Below are positions 52,716 to 63,844 of a stretch of DNA of 64,000 nucleotides, in pieces. A model generated the notes under the pieces. It worked only from the letters and a program-made list of their open reading frames with translations. It searched no databases and had not been told where the DNA came from. The DNA lies in NCBI RefSeq assembly GCF_905163445.1, contig NC_053183.1, positions 3,968,001-4,032,000 on the forward strand. The letters run 5' to 3'. This stretch comes from Pararge aegeria (lineage: Eukaryota > Arthropoda > Insecta > Lepidoptera > Nymphalidae). The position numbers and the translations under genes were made by a program. How positions within the stretch are numbered: the stretch's first letter is position 1; each line of letters opens with the position of its first letter.

Positions 52716-52904
52716 GCAGAGATGAGCGGTATTAAATATCGGGGACCCCTTTCGCGCGGGGCCCGTAGCAATTGCTACTCTTGCTACATGGTTAATCCGG
52801 CGCTGCGTGTACTAAGTATTTAATTTCACTAATACATTTGTGGTAGTGGTATAGGTCACCGGCAATCTGTCATAACTCATAGCAGTAAGTAAAATGTTAT
52901 AGTA

Positions 52905-53475
52905 AATTTATAAAGTGGGTAAATAATTAAACTTTAGATAACGATAAATTTATGTTTGCCAGATATTTGATATTTTATTAAATTAATTATTATTTAGTTA
53001 AAAGATAAAGTCAAAGTTAAAGTCAAAAATATCTTTATTCAAGTAGTCCCATAGGTGGCACTTTTGACGCGCACATAAGAACTACACGGTAGTGAGATGA
53101 TGGCGATAACCACATTCGTAAACTTAAAACTCAAGAGTAAAACGAGGGTTCCAAACGCGTCCTGGTCTAAGAAGAATCCCACTACAAACTTAGCCGGGTG
53201 TTTTTTTTTGTTATCACCATCTCACACTGTCATTCAAAATTATTAGTAGAGCAACCTGGTTAGAGCCAAGCTTTTTTATCGATTACGTAGTCCTTTATAC
53301 TATATAGTAGGACTTCGATAGTTTTCAAGAAACAATTAAAATTATATGTGATAAACAAGCAATGTTCAATTGGTGTGTATTTTGGTATAAAAACGACTAC
53401 TTTATCGATACACTTAAGTCATGTATGAACTCGAACGATGCAAAGATACCTCCCGGTGTCTTAATCGTTATCAGA
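52905..53475 (+). repeat. Repeat R1, split by a LINE-A tail
   Basis: Left part 52905-53003 and right part 53317-53475 match 13858-14155 in order. The 312 bp between is an antisense LINE-A 3' end. Confidence 0.65.
53005..53316 (-). mobile_element. LINE-A 3' end nested in R1
   Basis: Starts with the inverted LINE-A terminus AAAGTCAAAGTTAAAGTCAA and ends at TACGTAGTCCTTTATACTAT, inside the last codons of the LINE-A ORF. 5'-truncated. Confidence 0.8.
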
Positions 53476-53539
53476 AGTTCGGTTGACCCCTTTTATGGTT
53501 TATTTGTATGCAACGAGTACCCGAACCACCATCTAAAAA

Positions 53540-53890
53540 TATTAAATAAAAACAAGCATATTTATTTTTCCATACAAACGAATTAAAAACATTCTTAGTG
53601 TTTACTTATGACAACCCTATTGAGGATATAAGACTGACACGCGCATAGTACCTTCGCTACGCGTCGCGTACCTAATGAAGTGACAGTAGTGACTTGGTTT
53701 TAACTTGCCATGTGATTTTAGGGCTGTATCTGATTTCTTTCATTATAAACTATGGCAGTAGTATACTCAAAAACTATAAGCGTTTCGGTTTCACAGATAA
53801 GTCTCAGATACAGTACATAATGTACCTCCAAAGCCTGTGAAGTGTTATTACGGTTTTAATTTACTCTTGTATTGCGCATACTCTTAATTG
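53540..53890 (+). mobile_element. MITE-R2 copy
   Basis: CTTATGACAACCCTATTGAG, AGTCTCAGATACAGTACATA, ATGTACCTCCAAAGCCTGTG. The right end is eroded. Confidence 0.6.
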
Positions 53891-53919
53891 TGATTGGATA
53901 ATTGTTTTTAATTGATTAG

Positions 53920-54140
53920 TATCTTGCTTTAACGGCGAATGAAAACATTGTAACGAAACCTTCTCCCCTGAGAGTACTCCATATGGTTCTTAAAGGCATG
54001 TGAAGTCTACCAATCAGCACTCTGCCAGCGTGATGCAGCGTGATGGTCTACGGCCGAACCCCTGCTCATTTAGAGAGGAGACCTGACCTGTGCTGTGATG
54101 TAGTGGGCCATGGGGTCCATAATAATGATGATGAATTGCT
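53920..54140 (+). mobile_element. SINE-A
   Basis: GCTTTAACGGCGAATGAAAA, GAGAGTACTCCATATGGTTC and GTAGTGGGCCATGGGGTC with a GATGATG tail. Confidence 0.6.
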
Positions 54141-54689
54141 TAAACAACTTCGTCAGCGCTTTTTCATTCTAATGAAAAAAAAAGTGTTAATTTCGAATTA
54201 GGAACCCTCTTTTTTTTGTGAGATTGTCTACAGGGCTGAGATGTGCGCCACGAGATCATTATGTCTACCGTTTACTCGTCCTATCTAATAATAGTTAAAA
54301 AGAAGTTGGGTATAAACATAACTATCATGTGGGCCTTGTTAGTACGGCACTGGTATGTGTTGTTTTATTGTTTTTTTTTAAATATTTCTTTAATTTGTTA
54401 CACCAGTAAAATAAAACAAAATTTTGGAAATACCTATATTTATTATCTTAAAATTAGCACAATATAAACTTATATTAACTTAACTATTCTAATTAAAATG
54501 ACAACTCATTGACAGCTTTACCGTTATTAACTTAAAATGAGTATTTCTTTGACAGAGATTAAAGTTTTTTACAGTCAATAAAACTACAAGGTATGACTAA
54601 TTAATGGAGTATAAATATTACTTATTAAAGGCGAATTGATGAAATGGACTTTTAAACAATATCTCGTTGAATGGATGGCGATGATAGAA
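54141..54689. other. Intergenic, nothing recognised
   Basis: No supported feature. Confidence 0.4.
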
Positions 54690-54915
54690 TGAGAAGTGTC
54701 GTGTGGTGACGGTAGATCAGTTGCAGTTGTCACCACCCCTCCTCGTACGAGGCGACTGAAGGAATAAAACGGAGTACGGTCAGCAGCGTTCTCTGTGCCA
54801 CTACTACCATCTACTGCGACGCCCAACCCGTCTGCCTAGCGTGCTGATTATGGGAAAACCCTTTCGTTGGCAGAAACCTTTAGTCCAGCAGGGACTGTGA
54901 TAGGTTATTGATGAT
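54690..54915 (+). mobile_element. LINE 5' UTR-type fragment
   Basis: GTGTGGTGACGGTAGATCAG, TTGTCACCACCCCTCCTCGT, GAGGCGACTGAAGG and TCCAGCAGGGACTGTGATAG. A shorter copy is at 22731-22885. Confidence 0.5.
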
Positions 54916-55437
54916 AATTTATGAATTAGGTCGAGGCTCGAGCTACAGTAATAGTCCACTGAAAGACGATGCGAATATAATCTTATTTTGGCAATATCTT
55001 TTTCGAAAATCAGCTTCGTGGTAGATAGAATAACGATAGAAACTATAACCAACTTAGCACAACGAGTTTCAAAGTCAAAATGGTTGTGGTCGAGGCAATC
55101 TTAAGACTTTATAAACCAAAAAGATGCCATTGTCTATTTATCGGTTGAGACATAGTCGCAGAGCGGGCAAAACAAAATGAAGACAAAATTATTACCATAG
55201 TTTTTGGAGGCGATATATTGTCTTGACCGCCGAATTAGCGTAACCGACAAATCAAAAATTTTACGAAGTTTAATTAAATCTATATAAAGCCTGCTTTTGA
55301 AATTTTTTAAATTAACGGTCTTGGTGTAAAAAGAGTTTTTAGTGACTCCTCAAGGTATTTATGCGTAATGCTACTTGCTGGGAATTGTCACATTACTACC
55401 TAACAAAATAGTTGGCTCACATTTTTTATCAGTTCTA
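54916..55437. other. Intergenic, nothing recognised
   Basis: No supported feature. Confidence 0.4.
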
Positions 55438-55556
55438 TGCAGTGGCGTGCACAGGGTTTTTGGTCAGGAAAATGGAAAATCCTTCGAATTTAGGAGTTAT
55501 ACAAAAAATTTATGTTAGGCAGTGCTTTTGTGCATGTATGAAGTGCACGCCACTGG
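55438..55556. mobile_element. MITE-E in the 3' flank of the chitin-binding gene
   Basis: GCAGTGGCGTGCACAGGG and GAAGTGCACGCCACTGG are inverted ends. The core is the reverse of the other copies. Confidence 0.7.
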
Positions 55557-55731
55557 TTCTATGGAATGCCTTTGTTTTGGGAATCCGCGTTTAAAAAGTT
55601 GATAGAAATGATTCAAGGTATCTTTAAACTAAGCGTAGTAATTCTAAGTGATGTCTATTGGAAAATTTGGTACAGAGAACTTGTATGCCCATTCGAAACA
55701 CTTATGAACTAATAATATCGTGAAAATGTTC

Positions 55732-58700
55732 TTAGTTCCTTTGCCTCTGACGACCTTGTCCATCTTGGTACTCGTTGTTGCTCGGCCTCTTTGATGGTTG
55801 TTGAGGACTCTGAAAGGATTATAGTATATTATTTTAGTTACTTAGCTGCAGAATTAAAGTTTGTATTAAACGTAAGCTTATATACAAGTCCTATATATAT
55901 AGTATAAAGTATATAGCTTGGCTGCAAATTATTGTCCTGACCAGGTTGCTTTTTACAAACCCTCGTAGCTTTAGTTTTAAGTTTACGAATTTGGTTATCG
56001 CCATCATCTCACTACCGTGTACACATTTCTCATGTAGTGTATGCAAAATTGCCATCTATTAGCTACTTGAATAAAGATTTGAGTTTTGACTAAAAAGCGA
56101 TGACAGCACTATAGCGTGGTGGAAAAGCTGTAAGCTCCGACCATTGGGTAGGACGGAGGTTATTTGGGACTCCGCCTCTGTAAAGAAGGTTATACCCAAA
56201 ATAAAAACCACCACGAAAAGTCCCACTTGTTGGCTTTGTTAGACACCCGGGGAAACTGTTTTATACTTCCCGGACGTATCCCCCACCCCAGCCGAAACTT
56301 GCATGCCTGAGAGTTCACCATAATGTTCTCAAGGGCGTTTGAAGTCTACCAATAAGAACTGGGCCAGTGTGGTGGACTAAGGCCTAAACTCTTCTCATGT
56401 GAGGGAGACTTTTTTTTGTTCTGTAGTGAGCCGTAATAGGTCGTTGGTGATGATCATTGCTTTTGTGCATGTATATACTTGTATATGTATATGTAGAACT
56501 CGTCCAGGAAAGTAGTGTTCTGGGTTGCAATACCGGTGAAATTAAGGGCACATGACTCACTCCTCTCCTGTTGACTACAATTATGAATAATAGTTAAGTC
56601 AACTCCTGAGGATGCTCCGGTTTTCCTTCTCATTGTGGGAGGACACCCGTGCCCTGTGGTGGGCCAGTAATGTGTTGATATGGTGATTATGATGATTACC
56701 TGTCTCACATCTTCTTCTTCCGGTTGTGGTGTGGTGGTTGTGGGTATCTCGCAGTCTTCTGTGGGCGGTACAACGCAGCGTAAGGAGCGTCTGTCGAACA
56801 CCAGCATGGCTGGGCATCGCTGCAGGCGAGGGTACCCGCCTTGACACTGCCAGTAGCGGTTGCAGGACTTGCCTAAAGGCACGTTGCCGTTGGCGTCCTC
56901 GTTGCAGAGAGCTGGGAACATAGCAATAACATTTTACTTATTCATTTGTTTATTTATACTCTTTACTATATGTTGCCCGCGACTTCGTCTGCGTTTGATT
57001 TTGGTTTTGATGAGGCATTCAATTTAGTTGTAGTTCTAAAGAAATTTAAAGTATTCAGTATCATTAAGCCTTAAATGAGGGGTTTCCTGCTGTCCGCTGA
57101 GGAGTGAGATAGAGGACAGATCCTCTTTCTCCAATCACATTCATCAGATGTACACAAAATTTGGACAAAATTAAACACATAGTACAAAAATAATTATTTA
57201 AATCTGTTATAATTTGTCGGAGTTATGGTGTAAAATTGTCAAACACTTTCACCCCCTCTCCCAAAGGAACCGAGCTTAATGTCGGGAAAAAAAGTATTCT
57301 ATATTACTTCTAACATATCCAAGAATATGTGTACAAAGTTTTATGAGGATCAGTTAAGCAGTTTTTGCGTGAAAGCGTAACAAACAAACTTACATTGACA
57401 TTTATAATATTAGTAGGGATAGGGATTTGTACACCTCAAGTTTACTATTAAAAAAAAAATCATACGAATAACAACATAAACCAGACTGCACACATAAATA
57501 TAAAAAATAAATAAACTAATATATATTTTAGTATAAGATAAATATCTAATTAAATATGAAAATACCCTTATTTTAGTAGATATCATAGTAAGATACTATA
57601 GTTGGTTATGATTCTAAATTGTTAAACTTGTGTACTAATATCACTATCCCGAAATATCTTCTAGATATTTCGATCACATATCCATATACCCGTATCGTGT
57701 GCTCAATCTTCGTATATCAGAATTCAATTTATCCAGCAAAGTAATTTTCTGGAATATCGACATAGCGTCACGAGCGAAGCCACTTTTAGCAGAACTGGAT
57801 GCACTTGGGAAATTTTTATGCAACAAGAGACAAAATAAACTCTATCCTGTCTAACTCCCGTATAGGGTAATAAATTGTTAGGTATTAGAATATAATGCTG
57901 TTAACAGGTTCCCTGTCCCAAAGAAACCGGCCCTACAAAGCCATGAGGTTTTGCAATAACAGCACGTTCCGTTTAATATCTTAAAAGTCAATTATTAAAT
58001 ATGTTGCGATCGCATACAAGTTGTTTATAAAGTCTGGTAAACGTACGTTATCGAGTCGAATATGTAGGAATGGACAGTTAACGTGTTGAAACATTTCAGT
58101 ACAAGCCCGGAGTTAGGAAAGTGGCGGTGTATACACCTAGAGAGCATATTAAACCGTCGCGCGGTCCCAATTATTATTATAACTAACAAGTGATACTAAA
58201 TAAATATACTACAATACACACACCGCCATCTAGCCCCAAAGTAAACGTAGCTTGTTTTATAGGTGCTAAGATGACGACTGATAAATATTCATTCAAAGAA
58301 TAATATACATAAATACTGATAAAATACATATAAACACCCAGACACTGAAAAACATTCCTGTTCATCACACAAACATTTTCCAGTTGTGGGAATCGAACCC
58401 ACACAGCCTTTGACACAGATTAAGGGCACATGTGGCGTAACACCTCGCCTCACTCCTCTCCTGTTGACTTAACAATTATTCATTGTAAAGTCAACATCTC
58501 CTGAGGATGCTCCGGTTTCGAAGCGAAACGTGCGTAGAGGGTACATTGGTGAAGATCTGTTTGGTGTGGAGTATAAGCATTGAGGAAATTATAAATGACA
58601 CCACACAGATTGCTTTTCGCGGAGTATAGCAAATTAAGCTTAATGTTCATAACATCTACGCCTCAAATTGATTGACGCAGGGTGGCATGTTGCAGGACGT

Positions 58701-61700
58701 GCTCCTTGCATGCCCTGTGAAGTGTTGCTCTGTTTATTCTTAGGCGATGGAATTTTCACTCGCGATCAGGTGGGCCATCTGCTTGGTACGTAGATTATTA
58801 CAATGAAAGAAAAAAAAAAAGATGATGATAATAATTTATCTGTCTCTTTATTTAATTTCCCTTCCCCTTAAGAATTTCTGGGGTCGCTTTCGGCTAACAG
58901 GAATATGAAACTGGAATTTCCATAAAGTACCTATCCGAATTTAATTTATACAAAAGTTATGAAGGAATTCCCAGGCGTCCAACAATGACCATTGTTGATT
59001 CATCGCGGTATTGAATACGTAATTGGATGTCTGTTTTCGATACGGATCCCTTTAAGATTGCGGAACGTGGTCCGGTTTCATATTAGGACTTTAGCTTAAC
59101 GCGAAGTTGAAGCTTTTCTGTTTAGTGAATCTTGTGTATCTTAATCGGAGGCTTTGTCCCATTGCTTGTTATTTACGAGAGAATGTTCTAGTTTCATTTA
59201 AATGTATTCTTTTTTTTGCTACACTCTCAATATTTCCTTAATCATTTTTCTTTCTTCTTTCAAGGAGGTAATTGGCAGATATTCCAAGAACAAACTTATC
59301 ACAGTGTATGGTTTTTTGCATTACGCCTTTATGAATAATTATTAGGTCCTGTCCTACATCCTCAATATTTTCTTTAAAGAATGGGCCCATACCAATTCTT
59401 TAAAGAAAATATTGTGGGTCTCCTCTCAGATGTTTTGGGCTGTAGTGTACGACGCTGGCCAAATGCGGATTGGTAGACTTTACACAGCGTTGGGAACGTT
59501 ATGGAGAACTTTCAGGCATGAAGGTTTGTTTACCTTTAAAGCAAGTGATATTTCAATTGCTTAATTTAAAACGCACATAACTCTAAAAAGTCAGCGGTGT
59601 GTGCCGGGGCACGAACTCAGTCTCTACAAAAGGAAATCATCTTAGTACCCATAACACAGGCTACGCTTATTTTGGGAGATGAAGATTTGTGTATTGTCTT
59701 AGTATATTTATTTATTTATTTTATGTTTAACTACAATCCTCATAGATTCGATACACTGATCAGGTAAGTAATCTAATACCAATATTGAGTTAATTGGCAG
59801 CGTATTCTCCGAAGCACTTTTGGGCATGACTTTTTTGGGGATTACCTTTCTCCACGGTTTTGTAGCACTCGGAGGGGCAAGTACCTTCGACTTCAATATT
59901 GAGATAAATTTACGAGGATCGATTAGCGTTATCAAAATATCCAGAGTAGTATTATAAATGCGAAAGTGTCGTCCGATCGTCATTAATTTTGCAAATTATT
60001 AGGTGTTCTGTACACAAGCAAACAACAAACAATAATACAAAGCACCTAAGAAGGCACCAACATCCACTATCCAACAACTTTAGGACCCAATTCACCACCT
60101 AGCACTTCCTGATCCGCTATCAAATATACCACTAGTCCAACAAGGCTGCTAGTATAAGACGTTAACTGATTTCTTAAAAAGCGAAAGTGTAATTTGTCAT
60201 AAACAAAAGTGAACAATAATTAAGAACCAAAAGCAATTTTTCAAAAAAGAGATAATGGCTTCATAAACCATTTGTCACTATTTCCTATTTACTAAATGAG
60301 TTGCTCTACAGTACACAATAAATCATTGACTGTATGCCACTATCCGCTTTGCTGCTCAATGTAATTAGGGTGAAAGTGGCTAGACAAATTATGCCATTCA
60401 CTACATATTTCAATATAATATAAGACTGTGTTAAGTTCCATGCCGATTCTTGAAGAACAAGTAATAAAAAAAATATATAAATCGCATGACAAGAAAAATA
60501 TTTTTTTACATCACGCCTTAGCGTAGGGTTGCCAAGTTTTTAATAGAAATAGAGTAAATTTAAGACAGGGCGAATAAAGAATACCAAGTTATATAAAAAA
60601 AAAAAAATTAAGAGGTATTTTTGAGTTGACTGATGTTGTCTTCTGCGTTTAGAAACGCCCAAGTTTGGCTTGGGGATATCAACATAACAGTTTTTAAACA
60701 GTAAATGCATGACTTGTATAGGAATGGTTAACGCTGTATAAAAATAGCATTTTATCATTTTACAGTTTATAAAGTACACCTGCAGGAAATATAGTAATTA
60801 GTCCGGTGTACACATTTAACTTATTATTACTGTCCCTAATACTTGTGTACTGCCAAAAACCGTAAAAAACCAAAAGATCAAATAATTCCAATGATCAAGG
60901 AATACTGGTCATTTAAGTAGGAGGTCCCAGGTTCGATTCCCAGTAGGGGCAATTTGGGAATTTATAATTTCTGATTATTTTCTGGTCTGATCTTACGCGA
61001 GGCTTTGGCCGTGGCTAGTTACCACCCTACCGATAAAGACGTGACGCTAAGCGATTTAGTGTTCTGGTGTGTCGCGTAGAAACCGATTAGGGGTATGACT
61101 ACCATACTCCCTAACTGTTTAGAGCAGGTGGGAGGGCTGTTTGAGACTGCTTTGCATGTGACAATCAAAGAACGGGGAACGTGGTATAAGTTCAAACAAC
61201 TCTTCTGGACCTTTCACATTATAGAGATGATAGATAAACATAGAGTACTGACTCTCTCTCTACCATGCACCAAAGCTTCCAGCTTTCTGCTAGATTTCCA
61301 ATAATCAGACGTCCTCCAGCCTTGCATTACTCCAAATACCAAATGATGTCGAACCTTGAAGTGATGCTTATATTTATATAATTAATATTCATTAGAGATT
61401 CAGTATCGTATGAATTCACATACGTTTAGAAAGTAGATCTTGCATTCGAGTGGCTAAGATGTCCTATTATTTATATTTCCTTAAATACCAATCATGTGGT
61501 AAAATAGTGCTTTTTTGGCATTTTCTGACAGAGGTACTATAGTTACCAGGCCCTGAAAAATTCCTTGTGTGCAGAGTCCTGTAAAGTGCGATCATTATTA
61601 TGATAATTGCCAATAACGCGTCTACTGACCTTTTAAGGAAGATCATTATATTAATGGATTGACCTCTGAGGAAAGATTTATTTTATCGTATACCCCTGTG

Positions 61701-62676
61701 TATTGCAAAATGTTATTATATTAGAAAAACCAATTTGGGGAACAGAAACTACTTAACTTTTGGAGTAAACTTAGAATATTCCCAAGACTCTACGGTAATA
61801 CGATAGCTTGCAGTGTGTGGGCGCATGTCGTTAGATATAAATAGAATTTTCTCAAGAAACTTCGTTCTAAATATGGATTCTAGAAATGTTAGTGTGTGAT
61901 ATGAGATACTGCTATTGAAGCGTTTTTTCTTTGATCCCAGGAAATGTAATTCTGCTTATTGCAAAGCAAAATATCAATAGCTTCATTGTAAGTAATGTTT
62001 TTTCTCATGCGTGTCTATTTTAATTGCGCACGCGTTACACAAATCTATATGTAACTGATTTTGTAATAAATCTACTAAGTATTCGAAGGAAAGGCAAGGG
62101 AAGATCATTATTGAGTTTATTTATTTTGAATTGAAGAATATTTTGTATTATATTCTATTTAAAAAAATATTTATTAGTCATCTTAGTAACGAAAACACAA
62201 GCTACGATTACTTTAGGGCTAGGTGACAATTTGTGTATTGTCGATATACAGATATATATTGTTCATATCAATTCCTTAATTTAGTGAACGTATAAAATTT
62301 AAGTAAGATAAGTTCTCCGGATATATAAAAGTATAAAGTAGTAATCATTTAAAATGACCAGGCCAGTGACCAAATCTTGTACTAAGGCTACAGGTTACTT
62401 GCTTGTTTACCAGCTGTTTACAAAGAACTTGAATTGGAGGTGGCACTGTTGAACCTCATACCGAAACAGAAAGCATATATAACTTACGATGTTTCTGGCA
62501 CCCATCCACGTTTTCAGGCCAGTCGCAAGAGTGAGCGTTCTCGTTGTACAGCAAACCACCAATACACAGCTGTTCAGTAGCGGTACCGTTCCAACAAGTC
62601 CAGTATCTGGTGCAAGAGGTTTCGTGTCCAAAGATACCGTACAGCCAGTCGCAGTGTTCAGTGCCGATTGGTGGAT
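55732..62676 (-). CDS. CPAP3/obstructor-type chitin-binding protein, last 3 exons (5' end outside window)
   Basis: Exons on the minus strand are 62676-62488, 56911-56700 and 55809-55732, joined in phase and ending TAA. They encode two full CBM14 (peritrophin-A) domains. The first runs from HCDWLYGIFG to ENVDGC with cysteine spacing 12-5-9-12-8. The second runs from LCNEDANGNV to PTEDC with spacing 13-5-9-12-7. These fit the CPAP3 signature (roughly CX11-13CX5CX9CX12CX7-8C). A Thr/Pro/Glu-rich linker (TTTTPQPEEE) and a basic, Gln-rich tail follow, ending RQRQRN. CPAP3 proteins have a signal peptide and three CBM14 domains and bind chitin in cuticle. The signal peptide and first domain should lie past position 64000. 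The acceptor at 62676 opens in phase 1, which proves an upstream exon. The subclass within the obstructor family is not assigned. Confidence 0.85.
55855..56095 (+). mobile_element. LINE-A 3' end in the last intron of the chitin-binding gene
   Basis: TTAAAGTTTGTATTAAACGT and AAGCTTATATACAAGTCCTA match the end of the LINE-A ORF; the 3' UTR follows to GAATAAAGATTTGAGTTTTG. It is antisense to the host gene. Confidence 0.75.
56285..56450 (+). mobile_element. SINE-A body and tail
   Basis: GCCTGAGAGTTCACCATAAT, GGGCCAGTGTGGTGGACTAA and CTGTAGTGAGCCGTAATAGG. Confidence 0.6.
56575..56698 (+). mobile_element. MITE-F scrap and SINE-A tail touching the exon donor at 56700
   Basis: TCCTGAGGATGCTCCGG (MITE-F interior) is followed by the SINE-A tail (GTGGGAGGACACCCGTGCCC, GTGGTGGGCCAGTAATG, then GATTATGATGATTAC). 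The last GATTAC is the reverse of the splice donor GTAATC of the CBM14 exon. Confidence 0.65.
56972..57418 (-). mobile_element. Lep1-like Helitron, 440-bp subtype, in an intron of the chitin-binding gene
   Basis: Read on the minus strand from CCTACTAATATTATAAATGT to ACGAAGTCGCGGGCAACA. Interior phrases match 45985-46426. Confidence 0.8.
57419..58194. other. Intron, nothing recognised
   Basis: Only a small palindrome CGAAATATCTTCTAGATATTTCG-type site near 57652. Confidence 0.4.
58195..58440 (-). mobile_element. SINE-C
   Basis: Read on the minus strand: GGTTCGATTCCCACAACTGG (B box), GTGATGAACAGGAATGTTTT and ACAAGCTACGTTTACTTTGG. Confidence 0.75.
58470..58655 (+). mobile_element. MITE-F, right half
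   Basis: TCCTGAGGATGCTCCGGTTT, GGTGAAGATCTGTTTGGTGT and GCAAATTAAGCTTAAT. Confidence 0.6.
58690..58815. repeat. SINE-like fragment with A-rich end
   Basis: TTTCACTCGCGATCAGGTGG and GCCATCTGCTTGG, then AAAGAAAAAAAAAAAGATGATGA. Related to 5131-5295. Confidence 0.45.
58816..59362. other. Intron, nothing recognised
   Basis: No supported feature. Confidence 0.4.
59363..59414. repeat. 20-bp hairpin next to SINE-A
   Basis: CAATATTTTCTTTAAAGAAT (59363-59382) and its exact complement (59395-59414) flank a 12-nt loop. Confidence 0.85.
59415..59640 (-). mobile_element. SINE-A, near full length
   Basis: Inverted: TCTCCTCTCAGATGTTTTGG, CGACGCTGGCCAAATGCGG, ACCTTTAAAGCAAGTGATAT and a head with GTGCCGGGGCACGAACTCAG. 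Confidence 0.65.
59640..59725 (+). mobile_element. SINE-C 3' part
   Basis: CATCTTAGTACCCATAACAC, AGGCTACGCTTATTTTGGG and a TTTATTTATTTATTTT tail. Confidence 0.6.
59726..60909. other. Intron, nothing recognised
   Basis: Short minus-strand frames at 59708-59983 and 60540-60779 show no family motif and are not called. Confidence 0.4.
60910..61125 (+). mobile_element. SINE-B
   Basis: CCCAGGTTCGATTCCCAGTA, GCCGTGGCTAGTTACCACCC, GACGTGACGCTAAGCGATTT and GGGTATGACTACCATACTCC. Confidence 0.75.
61126..62174. other. Intron, nothing recognised
   Basis: No supported feature. Confidence 0.4.
62175..62262 (+). mobile_element. SINE-C 3' part
   Basis: AGTCATCTTAGTAACGAAAA, CACAAGCTACGATTACTTTA and GTGTATTGTCGATATA. 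Confidence 0.5.
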
Positions 62677-62974
62677 CTGGAAACAGTTTTTAATGTCAGA
62701 TTGTTGAGAAGTGAATCAATTATATGTATGGTGAAATATTTGGGAACGAGGGGACCTCCCTGGTTCAAATGCATACTCCTAATAACTTATGATTTAAATG
62801 CCGGCGCTTTTAAGTTCATGTTGCATGCTTACAAGTAAAACCGATACACATGGCTTTCGTGTAAACGTTGTATGGAAGTTTATTTAAAACGAGTTATACT
62901 TGTAAATTTACAATTTGTATAACAAATTTGCTTCCCTTTCGAAAGCTGCTCCTGAGCTACGGATAAAGAAAAAA

Positions 62975-63400
62975 TGTGCGATCAATATATAAACTTAGAT
63001 CACGCGGATCCCTAAAAAAAATAAACAATCGACTTACTTGAAACGGACACGAATAAGTGATATCTACATATCGTCTGAGAAAAGTACAAAAATCCTTACT
63101 ACAAACAGACTGACTTGACGTATTCAGTGTGCTTATATACTATAATTTATTTTTTAAAGTTAATATTATTAAACGGTTAAGTAATACTTTAAAGAGTACA
63201 GTAACATTAAACTACTTTAAAAGAGTAGTAAGTAGGTCCTGTGAAGACAGTCAACGGCTAAAAAAATTGTCAAGGGTTGCAAACCTTGATATTTTTTAGC
63301 CGTTGACCCCTTATACGAAAATGGGGTCAACTTCTGTCTCAATTTATTTGGTAGGGACTGCTTGAAATAAATGAAATTTGAATTTGTATTTAAAGGACTG
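62975..63400 (+). mobile_element. LINE-B, internally deleted remnant
   Basis: GTGCGATCAATATATAAACT and ATCGTCTGAGAAAAGTACAA match the LINE-B ORF out of frame. GCTTGAAATAAATGAAATTT near 63360 is its 3' terminus. The sequence between is largely foreign. Confidence 0.55.
63250..63307. repeat. Long imperfect hairpin
   Basis: GTCAACGGCTAAAAAAAT and ATTTTTTAGCCGTTGAC are inverted with a 1-nt shift; the stem resumes with TCAAGG/CCTTGA. Confidence 0.75.
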
Positions 63401-63600
63401 AGTTCGATCTCCTGCATTAACATTTAAAGGGAGTTATAGTGAGGAAGCTGCATGTCTGAGGCTTTTATATAATGTTATCAAAATTGTTTGTAGACTCCCA
63501 ATCTGCTTTTAGTCAGCTTGGTAGACGATGGCATGAACTCTTATCATTCTGAGGGAAGACTCGTGCCCTGTAGTGGATTGAAAATGATTTAGTCGATATA
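63401..63600 (+). mobile_element. SINE-A
   Basis: TGAGTTCGATCTCCTGCA (B-box-like), GAGGAAGCTGCATGTCTGAG and GTGCCCTGTAGTGGATTG. Confidence 0.55.
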
Positions 63601-63745
63601 TTATGAAAATTAAGCTTAATTTGCTACACTCGGCGAAAAGCAGGAGATTCTGTATGGTGTCTGTATTTCGGCAAATTGTACTATCTACGCACGTTAAGCT
63701 CCGAAACAGGAGCATCCTCAGGAGATGTTGACTTTACAATGAATA
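63600..63745 (-). mobile_element. MITE-F, left half
   Basis: ATTAAGCTTAATTTGCTACA, GCAGGAGATTCTGTATGGTG, GAGCATCCTCAGGAGATG. Confidence 0.65.
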
Positions 63746-63844
63746 ATTAACAATAATGATGAATGATGACAATCAAAATGAGGCCTATTGGCGAAGTGGG
63801 CAGTGACCCTGCTTTGAGTTCTATTCTCACATCTGGAATCTGTT

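Noticed and set aside
62407..62707. Open frames on both strands over the CBM14 exon
   Set aside because: They are out-of-frame shadows. The six-cysteine CBM14 reading needs the spliced frame starting at 62676.
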